From NCBI GenBank assembly GCA_958510825.1, contig OY294045.1, positions 12,203,916-12,267,915 of the forward strand: a stretch of 64,000 bases of DNA, in the 5' to 3' direction. Both the position numbers and the translations under genes were made by a program. The DNA is from Brachypterus glaber. Lineage: Eukaryota; Arthropoda; Insecta; Coleoptera; Kateretidae. The notes beneath the pieces were generated by a model that saw only the letters and a list, made by a program, of their open reading frames with translations, did no database searches and was not told the DNA's origin. Each line of letters opens with the position of its first letter. Position 1 is the stretch's first letter. This document shows positions 23,814 through 34,120 of the stretch, piece after piece.

Positions 23814-24657
23814 CAGTCTGTTCAACAAGAGCGTGTCTTTGATTATTTAAAAAATTCAAAAGGTATCTCCCCCATATTTTACAGCGTAATTCTCCTATCT
23901 TTGTACTATTTCCTAGCACTGATTTGTCACCGTAGTAGTTGAAATGTCGTGACGAGCACACGTTAAAGAAAATCAGTTATATTTACGTCAAGAGATTTGA
24001 GGTGGCCGACCGCGGTCTTTTTGTGCCTGCATCCGTGAGGATCTAAATTAAAGGTTGCCAATGCATCAAAAGTGATTAAAAAGTCAAAATGTTTGGTCTT
24101 ACTGTTAAATGCATTTGGTCCAGCATACAGTTAGGCACCTCGTAAAATTCATGTTTGGATTTCGTTGCCTAAAGTTGTTTACTGAGAATTTGAACGCTCA
24201 GAAAATTTACGTGGACTTATAAAGTCAGTAAAAAGGATGTTAAGATCAACAAAGATTAAATATTGCAAAAGGATAACGATCCAAAACACCGCAGTCGACT
24301 CTGCACCGATTGGAAGAGGAAAAATGGCATCACGACTTTACTTTGGCCACAGCCACCGGATGCAAATCCGATCGAAAACGTGCGGTTGCTTTTAAAGTCA
24401 AAACTTGAAGAAACAAAACTGCAGAATTAGAAGCAGCTCGCAACAGTCATTCGTGTTACATGGAGGTCGTTGACAGTAAAATACGCAGAAAGTATGCCAA
24501 AAAGGTTTCAAGCTATTCTGGATAACAACGGAGATTTCACGGTGTACTTAGTAGGAGATAAATAGCTTTTTTATCTACTCTAATGTAAAAAAAATAATAA
24601 ATAAATATGTTTCATAGAAAAAAAAATATTGAAGAAACTTTCTTGTTGAACAGACTG
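23814..24657 (+). mobile_element. Tc1-type transposon with complete ends, 844 bp
   Basis: The terminal repeats CAGTCTGTTCAACAAGA and TCTTGTTGAACAGACTG are exact, with TA on both sides (23812-23813 and 24658-24659). The plus-strand interior carries a decayed transposase, described separately. At 844 bp it is much shorter than an intact Tc1 element (about 1.3-1.7 kb), so internal sequence has been lost. Confidence 0.9.
23945..24565 (+). pseudogene. Tc1-type transposase relic
   Basis: Recognisable only in its C-terminal half. The phrase DNDPKHRSRLCTDW (24273 on) matches the second catalytic block, and WPQPPDANPIEN (about 24343-24380) matches the family's third block with the terminal acidic catalytic residue; 31 residues separate the two acidic residues in this copy. 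A tail then runs to TAG at about 24563. Upstream sequence is out of frame and carries stops. In the family this enzyme cuts and pastes DNA at TA sites; this copy cannot. Confidence 0.8.
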
Positions 24658-24845
24658 TACGTATAAGCCAAACCAAAAAGTCCAAACCTAGCTCCCTTAA
24701 AAGCGATTTGTGGATATTTGAGTACGGGAACTTTCTTTCATAGTTTCTAATGTAGAATAGCCCTGCAGTATTAAAAATTTAATTGGCTCATTTTTTATTT
24801 TGTATTTTCGATGCTCATAACGTGAAATTTTCTTTTTAACTCAAA

Positions 24846-25417
24846 TTTTCTGGAGTACGGTTTGAAAGTCCTAAGGTGTTACATAAAAATTACCTTTTTT
24901 ATGTATTTTTAATTAAAGAATTATATTTTATTGAAAAAATGTCAAAAAACCTACAGATAAAAAAGTTTAAGGCAAAAAACTGACATCCCCCCCCCCCATT
25001 TTGCACTTCCCTGGTTAAAATTACCAAATTAAAAATTACATTAAGCCCTTATTAATGTTATGGCATGTGCAAAACATCGTTAATGTAGTTCAAGGGGTTG
25101 TAGATATATTAATTAAAAACTACTTTTTAGACGTACCCTTAGACCCTCCTAGCTCATATCCAGACCAACCTTTATAGGAACTTTATGTCTTACTTTGGTA
25201 TGGGGAATCTACCATTTTCGTTTGATTCACCAATTCTGAACAGCCTGTATGTTATGTTTACTACAGTAACTGTCAGTGTAACCAAAACATTAGGAATTAT
25301 TGGTAAATAATTTGAAACATTATATTACCAGCCATAACTATAACCGCAACTTTGGTAAGCAATCCTAAAGGCTTTTGTGTTAACACGTACTATGCGTAGT
25401 AACAATTTCCAAACTTA
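24846..25417. repeat. Family F relic and flank
   Basis: Includes TACCTTTTTTATGTATTTTT and ACCAACCTTTATAGGAACTT, phrases shared in reverse or direct orientation with 15.1-15.5, 27.1 and 55.9-56.5 kb. A C run occurs at 24988-24998. Boundaries are unclear and there is no coding potential. Confidence 0.45.
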
Positions 25418-26143
25418 CAGTCGGTCAAGTAAGAGCGTTTCTCCTATAACGTGTAGTCGGTACTTTTTTTTCGAGTGATTTGTACCCGTCACGGTTCGAG
25501 GCTGTCTTCCTCTATTCAACTCGCGACTGCGAAGTATGTGGGTAAGTCAGGGACATTCGTCAACAAGTGAGTGAAATGGAAACTCGGAAACGAAAAATGT
25601 TGACGACCTACTAGATCGTGGCTCAACAGGAAAAGTGTCAGCTAAGCACAAAAAATAATTTAAAACATGTTTTCTCAAAATCCTTAATTAACCCTGCGAT
25701 AAGAGGCAAAAATACTGATGCGGAAAGGTTTGGATATTTCGCATGAAAAAATTCGGGCTCACAATTTGAAGTGGCAAAGTGCAATAAAGAAACCTTTGTT
25801 GAGTGAAAAACAGAGAAAAACGACTCTTGTGGGTCAAGGAAAACATCGATCGATATTGGCCGTTCCAGTCGCCGGACGCAAACCCCTTCGTGGGAAAAAG
25901 GTTTACAAGTTAGAGCAGAGGTCGCGAGACAATTTGGAGGTCTTTTCCGTAGGAATATGTGGAAAATCTTGTCAAAGTATGCACCCACAATACCATGCGA
26001 TCATTGACGCCAATTGGAAATGGTCTGGTTCCTAAATTATTTGCATTGATCTACCATTCATTAACTGTAAATTGATGTAAAAAAAATAGTATAAATAAAT
26101 TCTTAAATAAATAATGCGAGACACGCTTTTACTTGACCGAGTG
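25418..26143 (+). mobile_element. Second Tc1-type transposon, internally deleted, 726 bp
   Basis: TA flanks both ends (25416-25417 and 26144-26145). Terminal repeats CAGTCGGTCAAGTAAGAGCG and the inverse of CGCTTTTACTTGACCGAGTG differ at two positions. The ends differ from those of the 23814 element, so this is a separate family. The transposase inside has lost its centre. Confidence 0.9.
25718..26034 (+). pseudogene. Tc1-type transposase with its catalytic centre deleted
   Basis: The frame opens inside the DNA-binding region: a helix-turn-helix-like stretch followed by KKPLLSEKQRKTTL, the typical linker before the catalytic domain. The sequence then jumps straight to WPFQSPDANP in a shifted frame, the region around the last catalytic acidic residue, and continues as IWRSFP, stop, EYVENLVKV and so on to the usual C-terminus. 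The two upstream catalytic aspartates are missing. The frame that stays open to 26035 reads the second half in the wrong phase, so it is not a functional small protein. Confidence 0.8.
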
Positions 26144-27239
26144 TACTTCAGTTTCCTCCAACAAATTAACGTTTTTTAACTACCGACCTGGACCCGGGAA
26201 GGCTTTTCCACTGCCAAAATTTGCTTTTAAGTCGTATTTTCCTATCTAGGGGTTTTTGAGATAGCGGAAACCGAAATGAACATCCAGTATGGTGAAAAAA
26301 TGTCATAAACTTTAGTGGATTTTGATAAAACTGGTATTTTTTTCTCAATATTTAAATCATTTTTAAATTATTCAACTTATTTTTAAAAGTGTAATTATGT
26401 ACACACTTATGACGCGTTGAGTTCTTGAAACGTCAATAATATTAAATTGTTTAAAATTTCTGATAACTATTTAAATAATTCTAAAGAATTTATAATTGAA
26501 AGGTATTATTATTGTTTGAGAACAATAGCAGATATTTAAATAATTGATTTTGGATTATATAAACTGATTTTTTTCAAATAAGTAATTATTAATAATTTTC
26601 CTTATTATCTATTGCACATAATATCTGATATTATCTTTGCTTGAAATAATAATTTAATTTGATGCAAATTTGATTGATAAATTGTCTTATTTTTATTTAT
26701 TATTTTGATTTTAAAACATATTTTCTTAGGAATTACATGAAAGATATTACCTACACTGCTCTACAAAAAATATTTTTTTTATTTGCAGGGACCTTTTAGT
26801 TGTGTCTGGCTATATTTTATTTCGGAACCTTTTTCCATTTTTATCGACTATCTTGTTGTTTTGAGATATAGCGCACAGTGGGTTTTTGGCTAAAGTTGTA
26901 GAAAAAAAAAATAATTAAGCCTTTAGGGCGCAAGAGGTAGAGCGTTATGTTAGGCTAATTTTAAGAATTGCGTGTTATTAAAATGGGTATTTTTAGAACA
27001 AAACCGCTTTTATTTTATAAATAAAGCTTGTCACTCTAGCTTAAAGGGTACCAGAGTTATTAATTAAAATCCTTATTTTTATTACAATCCCTTAGGGCTC
27101 ATTTTCGGACCAACCTTTATAGGAACTTTTTTTGATATTTTTAAATGCAGAATCACCTCTTAAATTTTGGAATGCCAGATATTGATATAGGCAAAAAGCT
27201 AGCAAGCCTAACTCACACTTGAACGTTTATACGACCTAT
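26144..27239. other. Intergenic with a family F relic
   Basis: The segment 27085-27190 reads (minus strand) TTAAGAGGTGATTCTGCAT and AAAAAGTTCCTATAAA, matching about 15105-15160. The remainder is AT-rich without genes or clear element ends. Confidence 0.4.
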
Positions 27240-28063
27240 AATAGTATATTAAAGTACTAGTTTCATAACATGCGTTTTTAGTGCACGAGTACAAACGAGC
27301 CGCTTGCGTTGAGTTTTCTAAAGTACTAGTGCGCTAAAAACGAGTGCTTTATACAATTTTTTCTATTTCGCTCTAAAATTTCAAAAAACTTACATTTTAA
27401 TTGATGACTGATTTTCGGATTTTTGTTTAGAATTGGCATTACAGTTTTCGTCATGTTTAAAATTCTAAGAACGAATATTATTTTGAAATATTTTATAGTC
27501 ATTTCTTCTCTCTTCCACTTAAAGTAACCAAGCCACAATTTTAACACGCTAAAACATAACCTACACAAAATTTTGCAGAAAATTAAACTTTAAACCGACG
27601 TTCACAATGGAGCTCTACAACTAGAATTATGAAACAAAAGACGTCTACCCTATCTCTATCTCATTAGTGCTACACTTTCCAGCCAACCAAATAAATACTG
27701 TATTTGTTTTTCATACAACAAATACAGTATTTATTGTGTTGGACGGAAAGTGTAACAGTGAGCGGCACGAACGAACATAGCTAATGTGAATCTGTAGAAT
27801 AAGATAATTCTACTAAAATTTAGATGGCGCCAGTAATTTCTTTAATAAAAATAATACTCTTCGCCCGGCCAAGTAAATCCAAGTAAATATTGTATTTGTT
27901 CAACAAAGAACAAATACAGAATTTGTTTGGTTGGGTGGAAGTGGGAGTGTATGTATGTCTTCTATCCTTTTTGGGTAGAACTTTTGTCCCTGTCTAATCT
28001 AACGGGAGAAATCTCCATTGCATAGCAAACGTCAAGAGATAGACTTAAGAGTCGCAAAATAGA
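27240..28063 (+). repeat. Dispersed repeat family G, copy 1, interrupted by MITE M1
   Basis: Begins AATAGTATATTAAAGTACTAG, passes TGCTTTATACAATTTTTTCT and AACTTTAAACCGACGTTCAC, then is cut at 27609 by the M1 MITE and resumes at about 28017 (ATTGCATAGCAAACGTCAAG). The 43-kb copies show the uninterrupted sequence (CACAATTGCACGGCAAACGT), which fixes the M1 ends. It is non-coding. Confidence 0.85.
27609..28016 (+). mobile_element. MITE family M1, copy 3, nested in family G
   Basis: Starts GGAGCTCTACAACTAG and ends GGGAGAAATCTCC. Comparison with the empty site in the 43-kb G copies gives a 2-bp AT duplication and GGAG/CTCC termini. It is the best copy for defining the family's boundaries. Confidence 0.92.
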
Positions 28064-28381
28064 AAAATATATTTGAATTCGACAGGTAGGTATGCAATAA
28101 TATTTAATAGATATTGCTAAACTATTGCTATGTCGTTAGTAAATCCCTGTTTAAAAATAACGGACAAGGTAAAAAGGTATATGAGGCCATAAATATTTAT
28201 TATATTTATTACATATTAATAACTTAACTTATCTAGTATTTTAATCTTGTTTTATTGTTTAAACATTGTTGCAATGCTCATTAAGTTGTTAAGAAATTTA
28301 TTGTTCAAATGGTGCGAAAATTATTGGATAATTTTAACTATGGCAATTTTAATTGCTTAAAAGCAACAACATGTTAAATTT

Positions 28382-28932
28382 GGCAGACTAACATCTCTAC
28401 TCTAAATTTCTCTACTCCCTAACATCCCTACTCCATAACATCCCTACTCCACAACAACTCTACTCCGTAACATCTCTACTCCCTAACATCTCTACTCCGT
28501 AACAACTCTACTCCGCACTATATGCACTCGATTAGCCACTTGTCTTAACTCAAATGAATATTTGTCATGCTAAGTCACTGTCAAATATGAATTTAATTTA
28601 TTAATTACTTACTTATTAGTGCATATTAAGAGTACGCGGTCATTGTGGCTTTTAGAATAATTCATTTATGATTGTTCTAGATTTGAATTTAAAGATAAAC
28701 GTTTTCTACGAAAAAAATAAAATAATCTAGAAGAAGAAGATTCTTTGTTCTTTGAACTGCTCATTTATTATTAAGTGGCTAATAAAGTCCTTATAGTGTG
28801 GAGTAGAGTTGTTACGGAGTAGAGATGTTATGGAGTAGAGATGTTACGGAGTAGGTTTGTTGTGGAGTAGGGATGTTAAGGAGTAGGGATGTTAGGGAGT
28901 AGAGAAATTTAAAGTAGAGATGTTAGTCTGCC
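28382..28932. mobile_element. MITE with 8-bp duplication and 16-bp iterons in both arms, 551 bp
   Basis: The target duplication TTAAATTT lies on both sides (28374-28381 and 28933-28940). Both ends begin GGCAGACTAACATCTCTACT. Each arm is a row of about seven 16-bp units of the form CTACTCCGTAACATCT (left 28398-28510, right inverted about 28798-28915). The centre (about 28520-28790) is unique AT-rich DNA. An 8-bp duplication fits the hAT or Merlin superfamilies. Regular subterminal repeats suggest transposase-binding sites, which is inference. There is no transposase. Confidence 0.88.
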
Positions 28933-28993
28933 TTAAATTTTAGTGTGTATTTTATTAATAGTAATTATAAATCAAGGTAGAAAATACATTTTT

Positions 28994-29075
28994 ATAGCCG
29001 AGCGTATTGTATTTTGAGATGCAGAGCATCGAGAGATATAAAAGTGCGGGTTTTCTCTAGTATTTACTACCGTGG
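28994..29075 (+). repeat. Dispersed repeat family D, copy 2
   Basis: Carries CCGAGCGTATTGTATT, GAGATGCAGAGCATCGAGAG and TACTACCGTGGTT, the inverse relative of 11887-12022. It abuts the next inverted-repeat element. Confidence 0.55.
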
Positions 29076-29084
29076 TTCATATAT

Positions 29085-29904
29085 CGTCGGCTTACAAGTA
29101 AAAGGCACTAAGTCACTTTTTTGCAAAAATGGGATTTTAATAGCACTGTAGTTAATTTTTTATGATCTATGTATAGGTAAACCGAACTAACTTCTAGGTG
29201 GACTGCCAAGGGAGTTACCCACTATACATAACGCACCAATTTGATTTTGATTAAAATTTTATCTGGCAATAGGCACTAAGTCACTTAGTGCACTTAGTGC
29301 GTTTTACTTGTAGATTATTTCAAATGTTTCTGCACTAAGGGACTTTCTAAAAGAGTTAATTTTTGAAACTATGATCGCTTGAATCATTTATATGATACAA
29401 TATGGCGTTATTTTTGTACTGACAACCGCATTCAAATTTTAACTAATAGATTATTTTAATTTTGCTCTTAAATCCTTGGTTACTACATAAATAACAAGAA
29501 TATAAGAAAAAAACTAAAGTTCGCCGCCAGTTCAGAAAACAGCCCTTAGAATTGCACCGTGAAGTGTTTTATCATTAATAATGATTCATTATAATTATTG
29601 ACTTTAGGAGATGCTTTTTTGCCGGCACAGCCGATGGCCTCTGAAAACTGTCTTATTTCTGGCATAGTAAGCAGTTTCATATAATTAATACTAATTAATT
29701 TTATTAAAGTCCAAAATGGAAACTTTCTTTAAACAATCAAAAAGTCCAAACCCTTCTTTTAAAAATCTAGTTTTTGAAAAGGTATGTAAACATCTTGTTT
29801 TCTACTTTATAGTTATACGTTTAATTAATAGAGGGGTTTAAATTTTAAATAGTTGTTTTTTATATTATTTTATTGACTTAGTGCTCTTTACTTGTAAGCC
29901 GACG
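29085..29904. mobile_element. Inverted-repeat element, 820 bp, with GCACTAAGTCACTTAG motifs
   Basis: The ends CGTCGGCTTACAAGTAAA and TTTACTTGTAAGCCGACG are exact inverted repeats flanked by ATAT (29081-29084 and 29905-29908). Subterminal phrases GGCACTAAGTCAC occur just inside the left end and at about 29275; GACTTAGTGC lies inside the right end. A CACTTAGTG doublet sits at 29281-29299. No transposase is visible. A 4-bp duplication could fit several superfamilies, so I leave the class open. Confidence 0.75.
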
Positions 29905-30363
29905 ATATTATTTATTTTACTACTAGCACATTTATTCTAATTATTTAAATATTTATATATCAGTAAAGTAAAATGTTTGTTGGATCTTAATTAACAGCGA
30001 AAAACAACAGACTAGTAAAAAAAGTTTCACTTTTCCTCTTACTAAAACAATATACTATTAATATTTGCAGTATGGAAATGTTAATTAAAATACTGTGTGG
30101 CTTTTTATTAACAAAACTTTTTTCAAACTTGTATAATTTACTGTTTTTAGTATATAAAATCTATAGATATTGAAAATTGATTGTTTTAATAATAATAATT
30201 TATTATAGCAAAGTTTATTTAAAATTGATTAGTCATAAAAAGAAATTTTAATTGAATTACTGTGTGGCTTTTTGTTGACGAAATTTTTTGCTAACTTATT
30301 TAATTTGCTGTGTTTTTAGTAATAAATAAATATCTATAGACATTAAATAGTATATTGTTATAT

Positions 30364-30617
30364 GGGAGATTAGCTCAGCGGTCTAAGGCATCGATATGGC
30401 ATTGACACTGAGCTAATGATCGTTAGTTCAAACCTTACTGGCGCCGATTGCCTTTTTCAGTTAATTAATAATTGAAATTTGGCGAAGGCGTACTCCCTAG
30501 ATATATTGGTTCGAAAGTCAATTAAAGCCGGTGGTTCCCTCTACTACTAGCCCATACAAGTCCTGGACTTAGGAGATGCTTAATTAAGTAGAATAGTACG
30601 AGGTTAAAAATATATGT
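30364..30617 (+). mobile_element. SINE family S1, head type A
   Basis: The head has an A box TAGCTCAGCGGTC (30371) and a B box AGTTCAAACC (30425-30434). The body, shared with three other copies, begins after GGCGCCGATTGCC and reads TTCAGTTAATTAATAATTGA, GAAAGTCAATTAAAGCCGGT, then AATTAAGTAGAATAGTACGA. The head looks like a degenerate tRNA but has an extra segment, so it is not called as a tRNA gene. The same head type is found at 55262-55508. Confidence 0.85.
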
Positions 30618-30793
30618 ACAGACAAGTAATAAAGCACTTTTCCTCTGAGTAAAACATACTATTTTTTTTTTCAAGTTTCCTTAATATTATTGTTTATATT
30701 AATTTTTGCATTTAATTTATTCAATAATAAAGTATTTTTTTTATTATAATAGGCCAATAAAACAGTTTCGGAAAAAACTTAAACCTTCCTTAG

Positions 30794-31762
30794 CCCTTCG
30801 TTAGGCGCGCGGTCTACGATCGTAGACCATGCTTTTTTTTAGCTGGGTAACTTTTTACACGGAGTGTTTAGGCTTGCGCCCCTTCGAGTAGCTGTGCATT
30901 ATGCATCAATCTATTAGATCAGTAATAATTCACACTTTGAATGGGTATAATATTGTTTTTATTCATACTGAAACCTGCCTGGTCTACAATTGTAGACCGC
31001 GCGACTAACCACGTTACCTTTTTTATTTTTGCATTTTTTTATTTTGTGTAAGTTTTTATGGTTTCTTTTTGTGAATATTGTTTTTCAAAGTTGGTTTATT
31101 AGTTTAAAGATAAATTAAAGATACAATATGTCTTTACCACCAAAAAAAAATAGCGGTTTATAGGAAGACACTGGCACGAGTCTTTTTGGGCATGAAAGAG
31201 CTCATACGTAATGTTTTTGATAAATAAGGTAATTTTCTGTTCTATAAAATTAAAAATTACTTGGACACTAAATGTGCCTAAGAAGGGAAAATAAATCGAA
31301 AAAAAAATGCTCAAAATATCATAACTACGATTGCAAAGAGCACATGTACAAGGCGCATGAGTTACTAAAATATTGCATGATTTCGAGTCAAATTTTATAA
31401 TATTTTTTTCTTTTATTTTAGGTGTTTTTTATTTTTTTATAATCGTACATGTTAAAAAAAAACAAATGTTTTAGTTTCAGAAAGTTTTTTAAGTTATTTT
31501 TATTTTTTTTACAAATTACCGTACAGATGTAAAATATATGTTAGAATTGTATATCATTTTTCTTTTACCCTTAACACTTACTAAAACAATAATAATTTGT
31601 AAAAAATATGTAAATAACTTTTAAATACAACCAAATAAATAACATAACATATTTGGTTTTTAAAAATATAAATTTGTTTTTTTTAAACAAAAAATAATAT
31701 GGTCTACAAGTGTAGACCGCGCGCCTAAACACGTTACAAAAAGAGGCGCGCCTAACGAAGGG
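30794..31762. mobile_element. piggyBac-like element with three GTCTAC palindromes, 969 bp
   Basis: Exact terminal repeats CCCTTCGTTAGGCGCGC are flanked by TTAG on both sides (30790-30793 and 31763-31766). An 18-bp palindrome recurs at 30811 (GGTCTACGATCGTAGACC), 30981 (GGTCTACAATTGTAGACC) and 31701 (GGTCTACAAGTGTAGACC), each next to a GCGCG stretch, suggesting protein-binding sites. The ends resemble piggyBac-type termini, but the duplication reads TTAG rather than TTAA. A stub near 31128 (ATGTCTTTACCACCAAAA) stops after about ten codons; no transposase survives. Confidence 0.75.
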
Positions 31763-31766
31763 TTAG

Positions 31767-32524
31767 CCCAAAAAATTTTCGTAGTCGTAAACTTTTCGAG
31801 ATTTTGATGGCAACTTGTCTAATGTAGCATTTGCTATTTTGGAGAGATTTGTAGGTGTGTTATCTATAATATATATATATATATATGTTTTTGCACAGAA
31901 TCTCGAGTCAACGACCTGTTTACATAATAAACAAACAACTGTGAAGTATAGCTATCATCAAAATCAAAGTGTGCTGCCGCCAGTGGCGATTTTTGTAACA
32001 AACTTTTTATACGGCGTACAACAATGAACTCATTTTTACTGTAAAACAATAGATTACTTCTATCTAGTGTGTTCAGTTATAAAATATGAACATTTTTAGT
32101 AGGCTTGAAAAAAAAAATTATTGTTTCAATAATAGTAATTGATTATAGAAAAGTTTATTTAAAATTCATAATTTATACAAAGAAATCTAACGTTAAAATT
32201 GATGGACTTTTAGAGAGACTATAATAATCGAGCTGTTGCTTTTAAAAAGGGGGTTATGTCACATTTTTGGTAAAATTAATAACGGTTGTGATCTTAGACC
32301 ATATACGCATTGAATTACATTAGGGGAACCTAAAAAAAAGTCCTGAGTCTTAGGGCTCCAAAATGATTGAGTTTTAATTGTTCTTAATAGTAGAGTAAAA
32401 AACTTCTATTTCGGACATCACCACCCGTCACCACTAAAACTTTTAGAACCATTTAACTTTATCAATCTACTAGAATACAAGCTTACTTACAGCGACAGTA
32501 GTTCCTTGGCATATAAATTTTTGA
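31767..32524. other. Intergenic, no gene
   Basis: AT-rich with a short (AT)n run at 31868-31887. Two overlapping frames on opposite strands near 31815-32049 have no recognisable content. Confidence 0.35.
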
Positions 32525-32772
32525 ATTCCTCTTATTTTTTTTAATATACCCTAAAATTTTCAAAATCCTACTCTTTTTTTCTAAGATTTTGAAAAAAACG
32601 TCATTATTTCCTGGACTTACCAATATCTCAAAAATTTTAGGTGCTGAAATTCCTCTTATTTTTTTTAATATACCCTAAAATTTTCAAAATCCTATTCTTT
32701 TTTTCTAAGATTTTGAAAAAAACGTCATTATTTCCTGGACTTACCAATATCTCAAAAATTTTAGGTGCTGAA
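32525..32772. repeat. Recent tandem duplication, 124-bp unit x2
   Basis: Two units starting at 32525 and 32649 (ATTCCTCTTATTTTTTTTAA) differ at a single visible position (CTACTC versus CTATTC). It is recent, non-coding, and could also be an assembly artefact. Confidence 0.92.
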
Positions 32773-33208
32773 ATTTTTCCAAGGTAGATTCGAATTTTAC
32801 GCCCTCGAATTAGTAAGAAAATTTGACTTTCCGATCGAGGCAAAAAAAGTTGCAACAATGCCTAGTGTATTTATTATAATTATGTGAAATTTTGTTTTTG
32901 CATGCTTTAGGCGATAATTACCGAAAATATATGATAATTACAATAAATTACTTCTTAATAATTTTTCAAATTACCGTGAAATTTTAAATTAAGCTTAAAT
33001 TCTACTTAATTTGCTTCATTTAAATTTAATTTAAATTAAAATAATTTAGAATCATTTTTTTTTTAAGTTTACAATTAAATATTTTTTTTACCAATTAACC
33101 ACTTTAAAATAAAAATTACCATATGTATGATAACACAGGCCAACAGTGGTTTCCCCTTTAAAAACGTATTACTGATTACAAATTACATTTGGAAAAATAA
33201 TATTTTAT

Positions 33209-33499
33209 GGGAGGATTGGTGTAGTGGACCACCGCGTCGTACTTCACGAGTTTACTACCCAAATAGCGTGAGTTCGATTCTCACCGGCGCCGATTTGCCT
33301 TTTTCAGTTAATTAATAATAGAAATTTGGCGAAGGCGTAAGTGAAGCGGACACTCCCTATAAATTGGTTCGAAAGTCAATTAAAGCCGGTGGTTCCCTCT
33401 AATACTAGCCCACGCAAGTCCAGGACTTAGGAGATGCTTAATTAAGTAGAATAGTACGAGGTTAAACAAAAATGCAATGTAAATGTAATGTAATGTAAT
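33209..33499 (+). mobile_element. SINE family S1, head type B
   Basis: The head GGGAGGATTGGTGTAGTGG and B box AGTTCGATTC (33271-33280) differ from type A, while the body after GGCGCCGATTTGCC is the S1 body. The 3' tail is an ATGTA-type pentamer run (ATGTAATGTAATGTAAT) ending near 33499. Confidence 0.87.
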
Positions 33500-33932
33500 C
33501 CAAAAGGGAAAACGTTTAAATTTGTAAGCATGTGTATATATCCACAAGGTAAAATTAAATTGCACATTTTGAGTCGATGATCGATTTTATAGAATTGATG
33601 CTTAAAATTTGTTGCCATCATAAATAAATTTATTAAATTATCAAGATTTCATTAATAAAATAAATTTAAGGTTAAGGCAAATATTATAGAAGCTAACTAC
33701 AAATATAATTCATTTTATGTTTACGCTTCGCATGCTTGGTTTGGACTTTTTCAGGCCAACAAATTTTCAACGTTTGAAAGTTGATTTCGATCTGACAGCT
33801 TATTTTGGTTAATTTAGTTTGATTTCGAATATAACTTCCGCTTTTTTCGATCATGTACAGTGTCCAAGCAACACAAGTACCTAAAAAGTATTTATACCGC
33901 TCTTTCGGAGCCAGTATGACTGTATGGGGTTA

Positions 33933-34082
33933 CTGAATCCGAATCTGGGGATGGTTTGACTCGGTCAGGTCGCATTTCGTTGCTAACCTTAAAAAAGTGA
34001 TGAAATATTTCAACTTTCATCACTTTATTGAGGCTAGCAACAAAACGCCCTGACCGAGTCAACATCTCCAGATTCGGATTCA
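33933..34082. repeat. Tight hairpin element, 150 bp
   Basis: Arms of about 70 bp pair with few mismatches: TGAATCCGAATCTGG.GATG on the left against the inverse of CATCTCCAGATTCGGATTCA, then GACTCGGTCAGG, then GTTGCTA, then AAAGTGATGAAA, around a 9-nt loop. The length and pairing would make a stable RNA stem if transcribed. It lies just upstream of a LINE insertion. Confidence 0.85.
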
Positions 34083-34120
34083 ACGACTGCAAAAACGTAT
34101 AGAAATGTGTGTCTTTGTTA

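Larger units (their letters stand above)
23697..24845. repeat. Old palindrome split by a Tc1-type transposon
   Basis: Left arm 23697-23800 and right arm about 24732-24845 are inverted relatives: CAATACTGCAGGATTATTCT pairs with AGAATAGCCCTGCAGTATTA, and AAACTGTGAAAAAAAG with CTTTCTTTCATAGTTT. The transposon at 23814-24657 lies in what was the loop, 11 nt from the left arm. The right side continues into family F-like sequence, and the word AAAAAGTCCAAACC sits at 24675. Confidence 0.7.

Noticed and set aside
25718..26035. Intact 105-residue plus-strand protein
   Set aside because: The first half is a transposase linker, but the second half is in the wrong phase after an internal deletion.
28398..28915. 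CRISPR-like array of 16-bp repeats
   Set aside because: Units are contiguous without spacers, mirror-imaged in two arms of a MITE, and the genome is eukaryotic.
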